A stretch of DNA of 64,000 bases from Streptomyces sp. CB02959 (GCF_002803155.1 NZ_NNBP01000003.1:372001-436000), one strand, 5' to 3'. Shown: positions 27,281 to 36,746, counted from the stretch's first letter. The notes: generated from the letters alone by a model not told the origin. Numbers and translations are program-made.

Positions 27281-27296
27281 TGTGAACGCGTTCACA
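27281..27296. promoter_or_regulatory. Rex operator (ROP) of the cytochrome bd operon
   Basis: TGTGAACGCGTTCACA is a perfect 16-bp palindrome identical to the Rex operator described at cydA of S. coelicolor. Rex binds when NADH/NAD+ is low and leaves when NADH rises under oxygen limitation, so the operon should be induced by low oxygen. It sits just downstream of the -10. Confidence 0.92.
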
Positions 27297-27387
27297 AGCT
27301 CGCGTCCTGGTATGTGCTGCTTTATGTCGCACAAAAGGGACATAGCCGTCGTGAAACGGCGACGCAAGGATGTAAGGAGGCCGCGAC

Positions 27388-28896
27388 GTGGAACTGGCGT
27401 TGGCGCCAGAGACTATGGCGCGATGGCAATTCGGCATCACGACCGTCTACCACTTCCTGTTCGTCCCGCTGACGATCTCCCTCGCCGCTTTGGTGGCCGG
27501 ACTCGAGACCGCATGGGTGCGAACCGGTAAGCAGAAGTACCTCAAGGCCACCAAGTTCTGGGGCAAACTGTTCCTGATCAATATCGCGATGGGTGTCGTC
27601 ACCGGCATCGTCCAGGAATTCCAGTTCGGCATGAACTGGTCGGACTACTCGCGGTTCGTCGGGGACGTCTTCGGTGCGCCGCTCGCCTTCGAAGCCCTGA
27701 TCGCGTTCTTCTTCGAGTCCACCTTCATCGGCCTGTGGATCTTCGGCTGGGACAAGCTGCCGAAGAAGATCCACTGCTTCTGCATGTGGATGGTGTCGAT
27801 CGGCACCATCCTCTCGGCGTACTTCATCCTCGCCGCCAACTCCTGGATGCAGCACCCGGTCGGTTACAAGTACAACCACGCCACCGGGCGGGCCGAGCTG
27901 ACCGACTTCTGGAAGGTGCTGACGCAGGACACCACCCTCGTCGTCGTCTTCCACACCCTGACCGCGGCCTTCCTGACCGGTGCCGCCTTCATGGTCGGCG
28001 TCTCCGCGTACCACCTGATGCGCAAGAAGCACATCAAGGTCATGCGGACGTCGCTGCGGCTCGGGCTGATAACCCTGGTCATCGCGGGGATGCTCACCGC
28101 AATCAGCGGCGACTCGCTCGGCAAGGTCATGTTCAAGCAGCAGCCGATGAAGATGGCCTCGGCCGAGGCACTGTGGGACAAGGCCGCACCCGCGCCGTTC
28201 TCGGTCTTCTCGTACGGCGACGTCGCCAAGGGCCACAACAAGGTCGCCATCGAGATACCGGGTCTGCTCTCCTTCCTTGCGCACAACGACTTCTCCTCGC
28301 CGGTGCCGGGCATCAACGACGTCAACAAGTCCGAGCAGCAGAAGTTCGGGCCCGGCGACTACCGGCCCAACATCCCGGTCACCTACTGGGGCTTCCGCTG
28401 GATGATCGGCTTCGGGATGACGTCCTTCGTCATCGGTCTGGCCGGGTTGTGGCTCACCCGCAAGAAGTTCTGGCTCGCGCCCGCGCTACGGACCGGTGAG
28501 GACGAAGCGCCGCACCTCGCGATCACCAAGAACAGGTTGCTGGGCGACCGTCTGGCCAAGTGGTACTGGCGACTGGCCTTCGTCACCCTCGGTTTCCCGC
28601 TGATCGCCAACTCCTGGGGCTGGATCTTCACCGAGATGGGCCGCCAGCCCTGGGTCGTCTACGGCGTGCTGCGCACCCGCGACGCGGTTTCCCCCGGTGT
28701 CACGCAGGGCGAAGTGATCACGTCCCTGGTCGTCTTCACCACGCTCTACGCGATCCTCGCCGTGGTCGAGGTCAGGCTGCTGGCGAAGTACATCAAGGCC
28801 GGACCCCAGGAGCTCACCGACTCCGACCTCAACCCGCCCACCAAGATCGGTGGCGACCCCACCGACGCCGACCGGCCGATGGCCTTCTCGTACTAG
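27388..28896 (+). CDS. cydA: Cytochrome bd oxidase subunit I
   Basis: A 502-residue multi-spanning membrane protein (about nine TM helices). It carries the haem-binding and quinol-oxidising side of the bd oxidase. His22 in TVYHFLFVPL matches the haem b595 ligand of E. coli CydA, and the GRQPWVVYGVLRT block is a CydA signature. The quinol loop is short, as usual in actinobacteria. GTG 27388 has AAGGAGG 7 nt upstream. It is the first gene of cydA-cydB-cydCD, under the Rex site. Confidence 0.97.
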   Translation: MELALAPETMARWQFGITTVYHFLFVPLTISLAALVAGLETAWVRTGKQKYLKATKFWGKLFLINIAMGVVTGIVQEFQFGMNWSDYSRFVGDVFGAPLAFEALIAFFFESTFIGLWIFGWDKLPKKIHCFCMWMVSIGTILSAYFILAANSWMQHPVGYKYNHATGRAELTDFWKVLTQDTTLVVVFHTLTAAFLTGAAFMVGVSAYHLMRKKHIKVMRTSLRLGLITLVIAGMLTAISGDSLGKVMFKQQPMKMASAEALWDKAAPAPFSVFSYGDVAKGHNKVAIEIPGLLSFLAHNDFSSPVPGINDVNKSEQQKFGPGDYRPNIPVTYWGFRWMIGFGMTSFVIGLAGLWLTRKKFWLAPALRTGEDEAPHLAITKNRLLGDRLAKWYWRLAFVTLGFPLIANSWGWIFTEMGRQPWVVYGVLRTRDAVSPGVTQGEVITSLVVFTTLYAILAVVEVRLLAKYIKAGPQELTDSDLNPPTKIGGDPTDADRPMAFSY

Positions 28897-28905
28897 GAGG
28901 CGACC

Positions 28906-29907
28906 ATGCAACTCCACGACGTCTGGTTCGTCATCATCGCCTTCCTCTGGACCGGGTACTTCTTCCTGGAAGGCTTCGACTTCGGCATCGGTGTGCTCAC
29001 CAAGCTGCTCGCCCGGGACCGGAGCGAGAAGCGGGTGCTGATCAACACCATCGGACCCGTCTGGGACGGCAACGAGGTCTGGCTGCTCAGCGCGGGCGGC
29101 GCGACGTTCGCCGCCTTCCCGGACTGGTACGCGACCCTCTTCTCCGGGTTCTACCTGCCGCTGCTGCTGATCCTGGTCTGCCTGATCGTCCGCGGTGTCG
29201 CGTTCGAGTACCGCGTCAAGCGGCCCGAGGAGCGCTGGCAGCGCAACTGGGAGCACGCGATCTTCTGGACCTCGCTGCTGCCCGCGCTGCTGTGGGGGGT
29301 GGCCTTCGGCAACATCGTCCACGGCGTGAAGATCGATGCCCACAAGGAGTACGTCGGCGGTCTGCTCGACCTGCTCAACCCGTATGCGATCCTCGGCGGC
29401 CTGGTCACGCTGACGCTGTTCACCTTCCACGGTGCGGTGTTCGCCTCGCTGAAGACCGTGGGTGACATCCGGGAGCGGGCGCGCAGGATGGCGGGCGTCC
29501 TCGGGCTGGTCACCGCCGTGCTCGCGGTCGGCTTCCTGGGGTGGACCCAGGCCGACAAGGGAGACACCGGCAGCCTGGTCGCCATGATCGTGGCGGTGGT
29601 GGCGCTGGTCGCCGCGCTCTGGGCCAACAAGCTCGGGCGCGAGGGCTGGGCGTTCGCCTTCTCCGGGATCACCATCGCGGCGGCGGTCGCCATGCTGTTC
29701 CTGACGCTCTTCCCGAACGTCATGCCGTCCACGCTGAACGAGAGCTGGAGCCTCACGGTCACCAACGCCTCGTCCACCCCCTACACCCTGAAGATCATGA
29801 CGTGGTGCGCCGGGATCGCCGCGCCGCTCGTGATGCTCTACCAAGGGTGGACCTATTGGGTGTTCCGCAAGCGGATCGGCACCCAGCACCTCGCCGAAGC
29901 CCACTAG
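28906..29907 (+). CDS. cydB: Cytochrome bd oxidase subunit II
   Basis: A 333-residue membrane protein with about eight or nine TM helices. The start, LHDVWFVIIAFLWTGYFFLEGFDFGIG, and GPVWDGNEVWLLSAGGA are strongly conserved CydB blocks. It partners CydA in the high-affinity quinol oxidase. ATG 28906 follows AGGAGG by 6 nt and the cydA stop by 9 bp. Confidence 0.97.
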   Translation: MQLHDVWFVIIAFLWTGYFFLEGFDFGIGVLTKLLARDRSEKRVLINTIGPVWDGNEVWLLSAGGATFAAFPDWYATLFSGFYLPLLLILVCLIVRGVAFEYRVKRPEERWQRNWEHAIFWTSLLPALLWGVAFGNIVHGVKIDAHKEYVGGLLDLLNPYAILGGLVTLTLFTFHGAVFASLKTVGDIRERARRMAGVLGLVTAVLAVGFLGWTQADKGDTGSLVAMIVAVVALVAALWANKLGREGWAFAFSGITIAAAVAMLFLTLFPNVMPSTLNESWSLTVTNASSTPYTLKIMTWCAGIAAPLVMLYQGWTYWVFRKRIGTQHLAEAH

Positions 29908-29959
29908 CTGAGTCCCGCCCCGCCCCGCCCGGCCAGGGCGGGGCTCGGGAGAACGGAAG

Positions 29960-29973
29960 GTTTCACGTGAAAC
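29960..29973. repeat. parS: parS site containing the cydCD start codon
   Basis: A perfect GTTTCACGTGAAAC. Its GTG at 29967-29969 is the start codon of cydCD, and its first base is the last base of the ribosome site GGAAGG (29955-29960). Confidence 0.93.
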
Positions 29974-32900
29974 CGGTCGACCCGCGCCTGCTCCAATACG
30001 CCCGTGCCACCCGCGGATTCCTCGTCGCGGTGGTGGTGCTCGGGCTTGCCGGGGCGGGCCTGGTCATCGGTCAGGCCATGCTGATCGCGGAGATCGTGGT
30101 CGGCGCCTTCCAACACGGCCGCCCCCTCGCTGCGCTGGTCACGCCGGTGGCGCTGCTCGCCGCGGTCTCCGTCGGCCGGGGGCTGGTCTCCTGGCTCACC
30201 GAACTGGCCGCGCACCTCGCCAGTGCGGCGGTCAAGTCCGAACTGCGGATGCGGCTGATCGAGCGGGCGGCGGCTCTCGGGCCCGGCGCGGCGGTCCACC
30301 GTGCGGCGGGGGCCGCGGGCGCCGGCACGCTGGAGCTGCGGACCGGGGAGCTGACGACCCTGGCCACCCGCGGCATCGACGCCCTCGACGACTACTTCGC
30401 CCGCTATCTGCCGCAGTTGGGGCTGGCGGTCGTGGTGCCGGTCGCGGTGCTGGCCCGGATCGTCGTCGGGGACTGGATCTCCGCGCTGACGATCGTCGTC
30501 ACCCTGCCGCTGATCCCGCTCTTCATGGTCCTTATCGGCTGGACCACCCAGTCGCGGATGGACCGCCAGTGGCGGCTGCTCTCCCGGTTGTCCGGGCACT
30601 TCCTCGATGTCGTCGAGGGGCTGCCGACCCTCAAGGTCTTCGGCCGGGCCAAGGCCCAGGCCGCCTCCATCCGCGCGATCACCAGCGAGTACCGCCGGGC
30701 CACCCTCCGCACTCTGCGGATCGCCTTCCTCTCCTCGTTCGCGCTCGAACTCCTCGCCACCATCTCGGTGGCGCTGGTCGCGGTCGGTATCGGCATGCGC
30801 CTGGTGCACGGCGAACTCGACCTCTATACGGGGCTGATGGTGCTGGTGCTGGCGCCCGAGGCGTATCTGCCGCTGCGGCAGGTGGGGGCGCAGTACCACG
30901 CCGCGGCCGAGGGGCTCTCGGCGGCGGAGGAGATCTTCGCCGTGCTGGAGACCCGGCCGCAGACTCCCGGTACCGCGCCCGCGCCGGACGGCACCGGGCT
31001 CACCGTCGAGGGGCTGGTGGTCCGCCATCCCGGACGCACCGCCGCCTCGCTTCCGGCGACCTCGTTCGAGGTCCGGCCCGGGGAAACCGTTGCGCTGGTC
31101 GGCCCCTCCGGTGCCGGCAAGTCGACGCTGCTGAGTGTGGTGCTCGGCTTCACCGAGCCGTCCGAGGGGCGGGTCCTGGTCGACGGCGAGGACCTCGCGG
31201 GCCTCTCCCCCGACGACTGGCGCAGCCGGATCGCGTGGGTGCCGCAGCATCCGCACCTGTTCGCCGGCTCCATCGCCGAGAACGTCCGGCTGGTGCGGCC
31301 GGACGCCGATGACGCGGCGGTCCGCGCGGCGCTGGGCGAGGCGGGGGCGCTGGACTTCGTCGACGCGCTGCCCGACGGTCCGGCGACCCGGCTCGGGGAA
31401 TCCGGTGCCGGGCTCTCCGCCGGTCAGCGGCAGCGCATCGCGCTCGCCCGCGCGTTCCTCGCCGACCGCCCGATCGTGCTGCTCGACGAGCCCACCGCCA
31501 ATCTGGACGGTGAGACCGAGGAGGCCCTGGTCGAGGCGGTGGGTCGGCTCGCGGCCGGGCGCACGGTCCTGTTGGTCGTCCACCGGCCGGCGCTGCTGGC
31601 GGTGGCCGACCGGACGGTGCGGCTGGCGGCGCCCGAGGTGTCCGCCGAGCCGGCGGAGCCGGTGGACGGGGCGGCCGCCGTGCCGGGTCCGGACGCCGGT
31701 GCGGTCTCGCCTGCCGGGCCGCCCCTGGCGGTGGTTGCCGGGCCGGACCAGAGCGGCGACGCCGTTCCCGGCTCCGCGCGCTCCGCGCTGGGGCGGCTGC
31801 GCGGACTGGCCCGTGCCCGGCGGGCGCGGTTGGCGCTCGCGCTGCTGCTCGGCAGCCTCGCGCTGGGCAGCGCGGTGGGCCTGATGGCGACCTCCGGCTG
31901 GCTGATCTCGCGGGCCTCGCAGGAGCCGCCGGTGCTGTATCTGATGGTGGCGGTGACCGCGACCAGGGCGTTCGGCATCGGGCGGGCGGTCTTCCGGTAC
32001 GCCGAGCGGCTGGTCGCGCACGACGCGGTGTTCCGGATGCTCGCCGATGTCCGGGTGGCCGTCTTCCGGCGGCTGGAGCGGTTGGCCCCGGCCGGGCTCA
32101 AGGAGCGGCGCCGCGGCGATCTGCTGTCGCGGCTGGTCGCGGACGTCGACGCGGTGCAGGACTACTTCCTGCGCTGGTTGCTGCCGGTCGGGTCGGCGCT
32201 GCTGGTCGGTGTGGGCACCGTCGCCTTCACCGGTTGGCTGCTGCCGGAGGCCGGTGTGGTCCTCGCGGTCGGGCTGCTGCTCGCCGGTGTCGGGGTGCCG
32301 GTGCTGTCGAGCGCGCTGGCCCGGCGCGCGGAGCGCCGGCTGGCGCCGGCCCGCGGGACGCTCTCGACCCGGGTCGTCGATCTCCTCACCGGTACCGCCG
32401 AGTTGACGGTCGCCGGGGCCCTCGGGGCCCGTACGGAAGAGGTGCGGCGCGCGGACCGGGATCTGACCCGGATCGCGTCGCGCTCGGCCGGCGCGGCCGG
32501 CGCCGGGGCCGGTCTGTCGGCGCTGCTGTGCGGGCTGACCGTGGCCGCCGCCGCGGTGGTGGGCATCCAGGCGGTGCACACGGGGCGGCTGGCCGGTGTG
32601 GAACTGGCCGTCGTCGTGCTCACCCCGCTCGCCGCGTTCGAGGGGGTGGCCGGGCTGCCGCTGGCCGCGCAGTACCGCCGCCGCACCCGGCACGCCGCCG
32701 AGCGGGTCTTCGAGGTGTTGGACGCCCCGGCGCCGGTCCGTGAGCCGGAGGCCCCCGCGCCCGCGCCCGACGCGCCGTTCCCCCTGGCGGTACGCGACCT
32801 GACCGCGCGTCACGCCGGGCAGGACCGCCCGGCGCTGGACGGTGTCGGCTTCACTCTGGAACCGGGCCGCCGGCTCGCCGTCGTCGGCCCGTCCGGATCC

Positions 32901-33623
32901 GGCAAGACCACGCTCGCACAGGTGCTGCTGCGCTTCCTGGACCGGGAGGCGGGCGCGTACACGCTGGCCGGGACGGACGCCCAGGCGATGGCCGGCGACG
33001 CGGTCCGGCGGCTGGTCGGGCTGTGTGCGCAGGACGCGCACCTCTTCGACAGCTCGCTGCGGGAGAACCTCCGGCTCGCCCGGCGGGACGGTAGTGGCGG
33101 CACCGATGACCAGGACCTGTGGGACGTGCTCGGCCGGGCGCGGCTGGCGGACTGGGTGCGCGGGCTGCCCGACGGCCTGGACACCATGGTCGGGGAGCAC
33201 GGCGCCCGGCTGTCCGGTGGCCAGCGGCAGCGGCTGGCCCTGGCGCGTGCGCTGCTCGCGGACTTCCCGGTGCTCGTGCTGGACGAGCCCGCCGAGCACC
33301 TCGACCTGGCCACCGCCGACGCGCTGACCGCCGATCTGCTGGCCGCCACCGAGGGCCGGACGACACTGCTGATCACGCACCGGCTCGCCGGGCTGGACGC
33401 GGTCGACGAGGTGCTGGTCCTGGACCGCGGCCGGGTGGCGCAGCGCGGTGGTTACGCGGAGTTGGCCGCGGTCGACGGCCCGTTCCGGCGGATGCTGGAG
33501 CGTGAGCGGGCGGTGGATGCGGCGTATCCGCGGATGGTGACCGCCGGGGGCGGGGACGCGGCGGAGGACACCGGCCGGGAACCTGCGGGGGTGCCTGCCG
33601 GAGCGCCGGTATTGCCGGCATGA
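29967..33623 (+). CDS. cydCD: Fused CydD-CydC ABC transporter (thiol exporter for cytochrome bd assembly)
   Basis: A 1218-residue fusion of two half-transporters, each with six TM helices and a nucleotide-binding domain. First half: Walker A GPSGAGKST at 379-387, signature LSAGQRQRIALARAF, Walker B IVLLDEPTA. Second half: GPSGSGKTT at 974-982, LSGGQRQRLALARALL, VLVLDEPAE. E. coli CydDC exports glutathione and cysteine for cytochrome bd maturation; the fused form is standard in Streptomyces. GTG 29967 is the first start after the 59-bp gap behind cydB. The frame is open upstream across cydB but out of register with it. Confidence 0.93.
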   Translation: MKPVDPRLLQYARATRGFLVAVVVLGLAGAGLVIGQAMLIAEIVVGAFQHGRPLAALVTPVALLAAVSVGRGLVSWLTELAAHLASAAVKSELRMRLIERAAALGPGAAVHRAAGAAGAGTLELRTGELTTLATRGIDALDDYFARYLPQLGLAVVVPVAVLARIVVGDWISALTIVVTLPLIPLFMVLIGWTTQSRMDRQWRLLSRLSGHFLDVVEGLPTLKVFGRAKAQAASIRAITSEYRRATLRTLRIAFLSSFALELLATISVALVAVGIGMRLVHGELDLYTGLMVLVLAPEAYLPLRQVGAQYHAAAEGLSAAEEIFAVLETRPQTPGTAPAPDGTGLTVEGLVVRHPGRTAASLPATSFEVRPGETVALVGPSGAGKSTLLSVVLGFTEPSEGRVLVDGEDLAGLSPDDWRSRIAWVPQHPHLFAGSIAENVRLVRPDADDAAVRAALGEAGALDFVDALPDGPATRLGESGAGLSAGQRQRIALARAFLADRPIVLLDEPTANLDGETEEALVEAVGRLAAGRTVLLVVHRPALLAVADRTVRLAAPEVSAEPAEPVDGAAAVPGPDAGAVSPAGPPLAVVAGPDQSGDAVPGSARSALGRLRGLARARRARLALALLLGSLALGSAVGLMATSGWLISRASQEPPVLYLMVAVTATRAFGIGRAVFRYAERLVAHDAVFRMLADVRVAVFRRLERLAPAGLKERRRGDLLSRLVADVDAVQDYFLRWLLPVGSALLVGVGTVAFTGWLLPEAGVVLAVGLLLAGVGVPVLSSALARRAERRLAPARGTLSTRVVDLLTGTAELTVAGALGARTEEVRRADRDLTRIASRSAGAAGAGAGLSALLCGLTVAAAAVVGIQAVHTGRLAGVELAVVVLTPLAAFEGVAGLPLAAQYRRRTRHAAERVFEVLDAPAPVREPEAPAPAPDAPFPLAVRDLTARHAGQDRPALDGVGFTLEPGRRLAVVGPSGSGKTTLAQVLLRFLDREAGAYTLAGTDAQAMAGDAVRRLVGLCAQDAHLFDSSLRENLRLARRDGSGGTDDQDLWDVLGRARLADWVRGLPDGLDTMVGEHGARLSGGQRQRLALARALLADFPVLVLDEPAEHLDLATADALTADLLAATEGRTTLLITHRLAGLDAVDEVLVLDRGRVAQRGGYAELAAVDGPFRRMLERERAVDAAYPRMVTAGGGDAAEDTGREPAGVPAGAPVLPA

Positions 33624-33768
33624 CGTGCCGGGCGGCCCTTCGCCACGGGGGCGGGCCGGTCTCTCGGCGCACGGCACAGGTGAGCGCGGCCCGGTCGTCC
33701 CCCGCGGGTCCGGGCTTCGCCGGATAGCTGCGCTTTCCCCGGAAATGGGCCCTTATTAGGCTCGGGAC

Positions 33769-35514
33769 ATGGCAGCCACGGCAGGATCGCCCCCAGACCC
33801 CGCGGACACCGCACGCGCCGGTGGACGCCCGGACCCCATGGACGCCGCCACCGAGGCCACCCGCAGCCTCCAGGGGCTGTCGTCCGAGCTGACCGCGCGG
33901 GTGCCGCAGCTGCTGGAGGCGATGCGTACGGTCGGCGCCGGGCTGGACCTGCACATCACCCTGGACCGGATCGTGGAGACCGCCGCCGAACTCGCCGATG
34001 CGCGCTATGCGGCGATCGGGATCATCGACGACGCCCGCGAGGGGCTGTCGGACTTCGTGACCTACGGCGTGACCGGTGCGCAGCACGAGCGCATCGGCGC
34101 GCTGCCCGACGGCCACAAGGGTCTGCTCGGCGCACTGATCCACGATCCGAAGCCGGTGCGGCTGGCCGACCTCACCAAGGACCCCCGCTCGGCCGGCTTC
34201 CCGCCGGGGCACCCGCCGATGCGGTCGTTCCTGGGGGTGCCGATCCGTGTCCAGGGCGAGATCTTCGGCAATCTCTATCTGACCGAGAAGCGCGGCGGGG
34301 AGTTCAGCGAAGAGGACCTGCACATGGTGCGGGTGCTGGCCACCGAGGCCGGGATCGCGATCGGCAACGCCCGGCTGTACGCGGCGACCCGGCAGCGGGA
34401 GCGGTGGATCGACGGTTCGGTGGCGGTGACCACCGAGCTCCTCGCCGGCAGCGATGTCGATGACGCGCTCGCGGTCGTCGCCGAGCAGGCCCGGAAGCTG
34501 GCGGATTCGGCGGCCGGCATCGTGCTGCTGCCGGACGAGGACGGCGGACTGGAGATCGTCGCGGTGTCCGCCGACGACCCGACCGGGATCATGGGGACCC
34601 AGATCCCGCGCGACAGTCCGGTGGCCGAGCAACTCCTCGCCGGTGAGCCGGTGTTCGTGGACGACTCGGCGAGTGATCCGCGCATGGTCACCCACCTCGC
34701 GCCGCGGTACGGACCGAGCATGATGCTGCCGCTCAAGAGCGGCGGCCGGGTGCTCGGCACCCTCGCCACGCCGCGGGGCCGTGGCGCCCGGGCGTTCTCC
34801 GCCGCCGAGCGGACCCTGGCCACCCAGTTCGCCGCGCAGGCCGCGCTGGCGCTGGTACTGGCCGATGCGCAACGCGACCGGGAGCGGCTGGCGGTCTACG
34901 AGGACCGTGACCGGATCGCCCGGGACCTGCACGATCTCGTGATCCAGCGGCTGTTCGCGACGGGGATGATCCTGGAGAGCGCGCAGCGCAGGACCGTGGT
35001 GCCGGAGGTGGCCCGGCGCGTCGGCAAGGCCATCGACGAACTCGACGTCACCATCCAGGAGATCAGGACCGCGATCTTCGCTCTTCAGCAGAGTCCGGCC
35101 GAGGCGCCGTCGGGGCTTCGGACCCGGGTCCTGCGGGAGATCGGTACCGCCGCCGTGCCGCTCGGATTCCAACCGTCGGCGCGGTTCGTCGGTCCGGTGG
35201 ACTCCCGGGTCGGGGAACTGGCAGGCAAGAACCTGATCGCCGCGCTGCGGGAGGCGCTGTCGAACGCCTTCCGGCACGCCGAGGCATCCCGGATCGAGGT
35301 GGTGGTCGACGCGACGGTCAGCTTGCCGGACGGTACCCCCGGGGTCCGGTTGACCGTCGCCGACGACGGTGTGGGCATTGCGCGGGGCGGTCGCCGGAGC
35401 GGCCTCAAGAACCTCGCCAAGCGGGCGGAGTCGCTGGGCGGATCCAGCACCTACGGCCCTGGGCTGGGCGAGGCGGACGGGGGGACGACGGTGATGTGGG
35501 AGGCGCCGCTGTAG
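33769..35514 (+). CDS. DevS/DosT-like GAF sensor histidine kinase
   Basis: A 581-residue cytoplasmic kinase with no TM. GAF-A (~58-205) contains GFPPGHPPMRSFLGVPIRV, whose His148 matches the haem-ligand His149 of mycobacterial DevS. GAF-B (~225-370) follows, then HisKA_3 (RIARDLHDLVIQRLFATG, phospho-acceptor His388) and an HATPase domain (REALSNAFRHAEA, DDGVGI). DevS-type kinases sense O2, NO, CO or redox through haem. It lies 145 bp after cydCD on the same strand. There is no response regulator next to it. Confidence 0.88.
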   Translation: MAATAGSPPDPADTARAGGRPDPMDAATEATRSLQGLSSELTARVPQLLEAMRTVGAGLDLHITLDRIVETAAELADARYAAIGIIDDAREGLSDFVTYGVTGAQHERIGALPDGHKGLLGALIHDPKPVRLADLTKDPRSAGFPPGHPPMRSFLGVPIRVQGEIFGNLYLTEKRGGEFSEEDLHMVRVLATEAGIAIGNARLYAATRQRERWIDGSVAVTTELLAGSDVDDALAVVAEQARKLADSAAGIVLLPDEDGGLEIVAVSADDPTGIMGTQIPRDSPVAEQLLAGEPVFVDDSASDPRMVTHLAPRYGPSMMLPLKSGGRVLGTLATPRGRGARAFSAAERTLATQFAAQAALALVLADAQRDRERLAVYEDRDRIARDLHDLVIQRLFATGMILESAQRRTVVPEVARRVGKAIDELDVTIQEIRTAIFALQQSPAEAPSGLRTRVLREIGTAAVPLGFQPSARFVGPVDSRVGELAGKNLIAALREALSNAFRHAEASRIEVVVDATVSLPDGTPGVRLTVADDGVGIARGGRRSGLKNLAKRAESLGGSSTYGPGLGEADGGTTVMWEAPL

Positions 35515-35556
35515 GGGGAGCGGGGCCGGCGGGCGGCCTTCCGCCGCAGGCGGGCT

Positions 35557-35686
35557 GTTTCACGTGAAACAGCCGTCCTCTTGCGGGAGTTGACGTGTTT
35601 CACGTGAAACATGTGCGTCCGAACGGCGTGGACTGTTTCACGTGAAACGGTCCGGGCCGGACAGCGTCCGTGGTTTCACGTGAAAC
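35557..35686. repeat. parS: Array of four perfect parS sites
   Basis: GTTTCACGTGAAAC at 35557-35570, 35597-35610, 35635-35648 and 35673-35686, with centre spacing 40, 38 and 38 bp. Three have longer flanking palindromes; the last extends to 26 bp (35667-35692). The array fills the gap between convergent kinase and HAD genes. As RNA each forms a hairpin, so the array could also stop transcription. Confidence 0.96.
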
Positions 35687-35786
35687 CACGGAGCCGTGTC
35701 AGTCGATGCGCTCCTGTCGTCCCCGGAGCAGCCTCACCGCGCGTGGCCGCGCCACGCTCCCGCCGGTCTCATGCTCCCGGCGGTGC

Positions 35787-36746
35787 TCAGCGCTGCTGAA
35801 GGATCCGTTCGATCACGGCGGCCACGCCGTCGTCGTTGTTGGATTCCGTACGGTGCGTGGTGGCCGCCAGCACGTCCGGGTGTGCGTTGGCCATGGCGTA
35901 CGAGGTGCCGGCCCAGGTGAGCATCTCGATGTCGTTCGGCATGTCCCCGAAGGCGACGACCTCGTCCGGTGAGATGCCGCGTTCCGCGCAGCAGTGGGCG
36001 AGGGTGTCGGCCTTGCTGACGCCCAGGCCGCTGATCTCCAGGAGGGCCGTGGGGCTGGACCGGGTGAAGGACGCCAGGTGGCCCGCGGTGGCCCGGGCGA
36101 GCGTGAGGAAGGCGTCGGGGTCCAGCTCGGGGTGGTGCGCGAGCAGCTTGAGCACGGGCTGCTCGGAGGCGATGTCACCGCCGCTCACGGGGGTGGCGTC
36201 CGCGGTGCCCGGTGCGGCCGGACCGGGGTCGGCCGCATACGGGCCGTCGGTGCCGGCGTCGTCGGCCGGACCGGGGTTCGACGGTGCGGCGAAGCCCTCG
36301 GCGAGGAGCTTCTCGGCGGGTGCGATCACCGCGGCCGGGTCGAGGAGGAAGGGCGGGTACTGCGGCTCGTAGTGGATACCACTGGTGCGCTCGACGGCGA
36401 AGGTGGTGCCGGGGGCCGCGTCGCGCAGGGCGTGGACGACGTCGAGCGCGACCGTGTGGTCCAGGGGGCTGACCTCGACGAACCGGTTCCCCCGGTGCAG
36501 ATCGACGACGGCCGCGCCGTTCGCGCAGATCGCCAGGCCGTGGCCGTGCACGTGGTCGCTGACCACGTCCATCCAGCGGGCCGGGCGCCCGGTGACGAAG
36601 AACACCTCGATGCCCGCCTCCTCCGCGGCGGCGAGCGCGGCGATCGTCCGGTCGGAGACCGTCTTGTCGTCGTGCAGCAGGGTGCCGTCGAGGTCGGTGG
36701 CGATCAGCCGGGTGGGCCGGGGCGGCGTGGCGGAGGCATCAGTCAC
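35787..36746 (-). CDS. HAD hydrolase of the Cof / subclass IIB type
   Basis: A 319-residue protein. Motif I is LIATDLDGTLLHDDKTVS, motif II FVTGRPARW, motif III the Lys in GLGVSKADTL, motif IV VAFGDMPNDIEML. The IIB cap lies between motifs II and III. An insertion of about 40 low-complexity residues (PSNPGPADDAG... TPVSGGD) sits in the cap and is absent from typical Cof proteins of ~270 residues. It acts on sugar phosphates or flavin/PLP phosphates in the family. GTG 36746 begins MTDASATPP. Confidence 0.85.
   Translation of the reverse strand: MTDASATPPRPTRLIATDLDGTLLHDDKTVSDRTIAALAAAEEAGIEVFFVTGRPARWMDVVSDHVHGHGLAICANGAAVVDLHRGNRFVEVSPLDHTVALDVVHALRDAAPGTTFAVERTSGIHYEPQYPPFLLDPAAVIAPAEKLLAEGFAAPSNPGPADDAGTDGPYAADPGPAAPGTADATPVSGGDIASEQPVLKLLAHHPELDPDAFLTLARATAGHLASFTRSSPTALLEISGLGVSKADTLAHCCAERGISPDEVVAFGDMPNDIEMLTWAGTSYAMANAHPDVLAATTHRTESNNDDGVAAVIERILQQR

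Noticed and set aside
29541..29966. In-frame upstream extension of cydCD through cydB
   Set aside because: It overlaps cydB in another frame and lacks codon bias; GTG 29967 with GGAAGG is a better start.
29904..33677. A 1257-codon open frame on the minus strand across cydCD
   Set aside because: It is the mirror of a real GC-biased gene. Its translation is Arg/Gly/Pro/His-rich without domains, while the plus frame has all ABC transporter motifs.
35557..35686. Four repeats with ~25-bp spacers looked like a small CRISPR array
   Set aside because: The repeats are 14-bp perfect parS palindromes, the spacers are short and low in information, and no cas genes exist.
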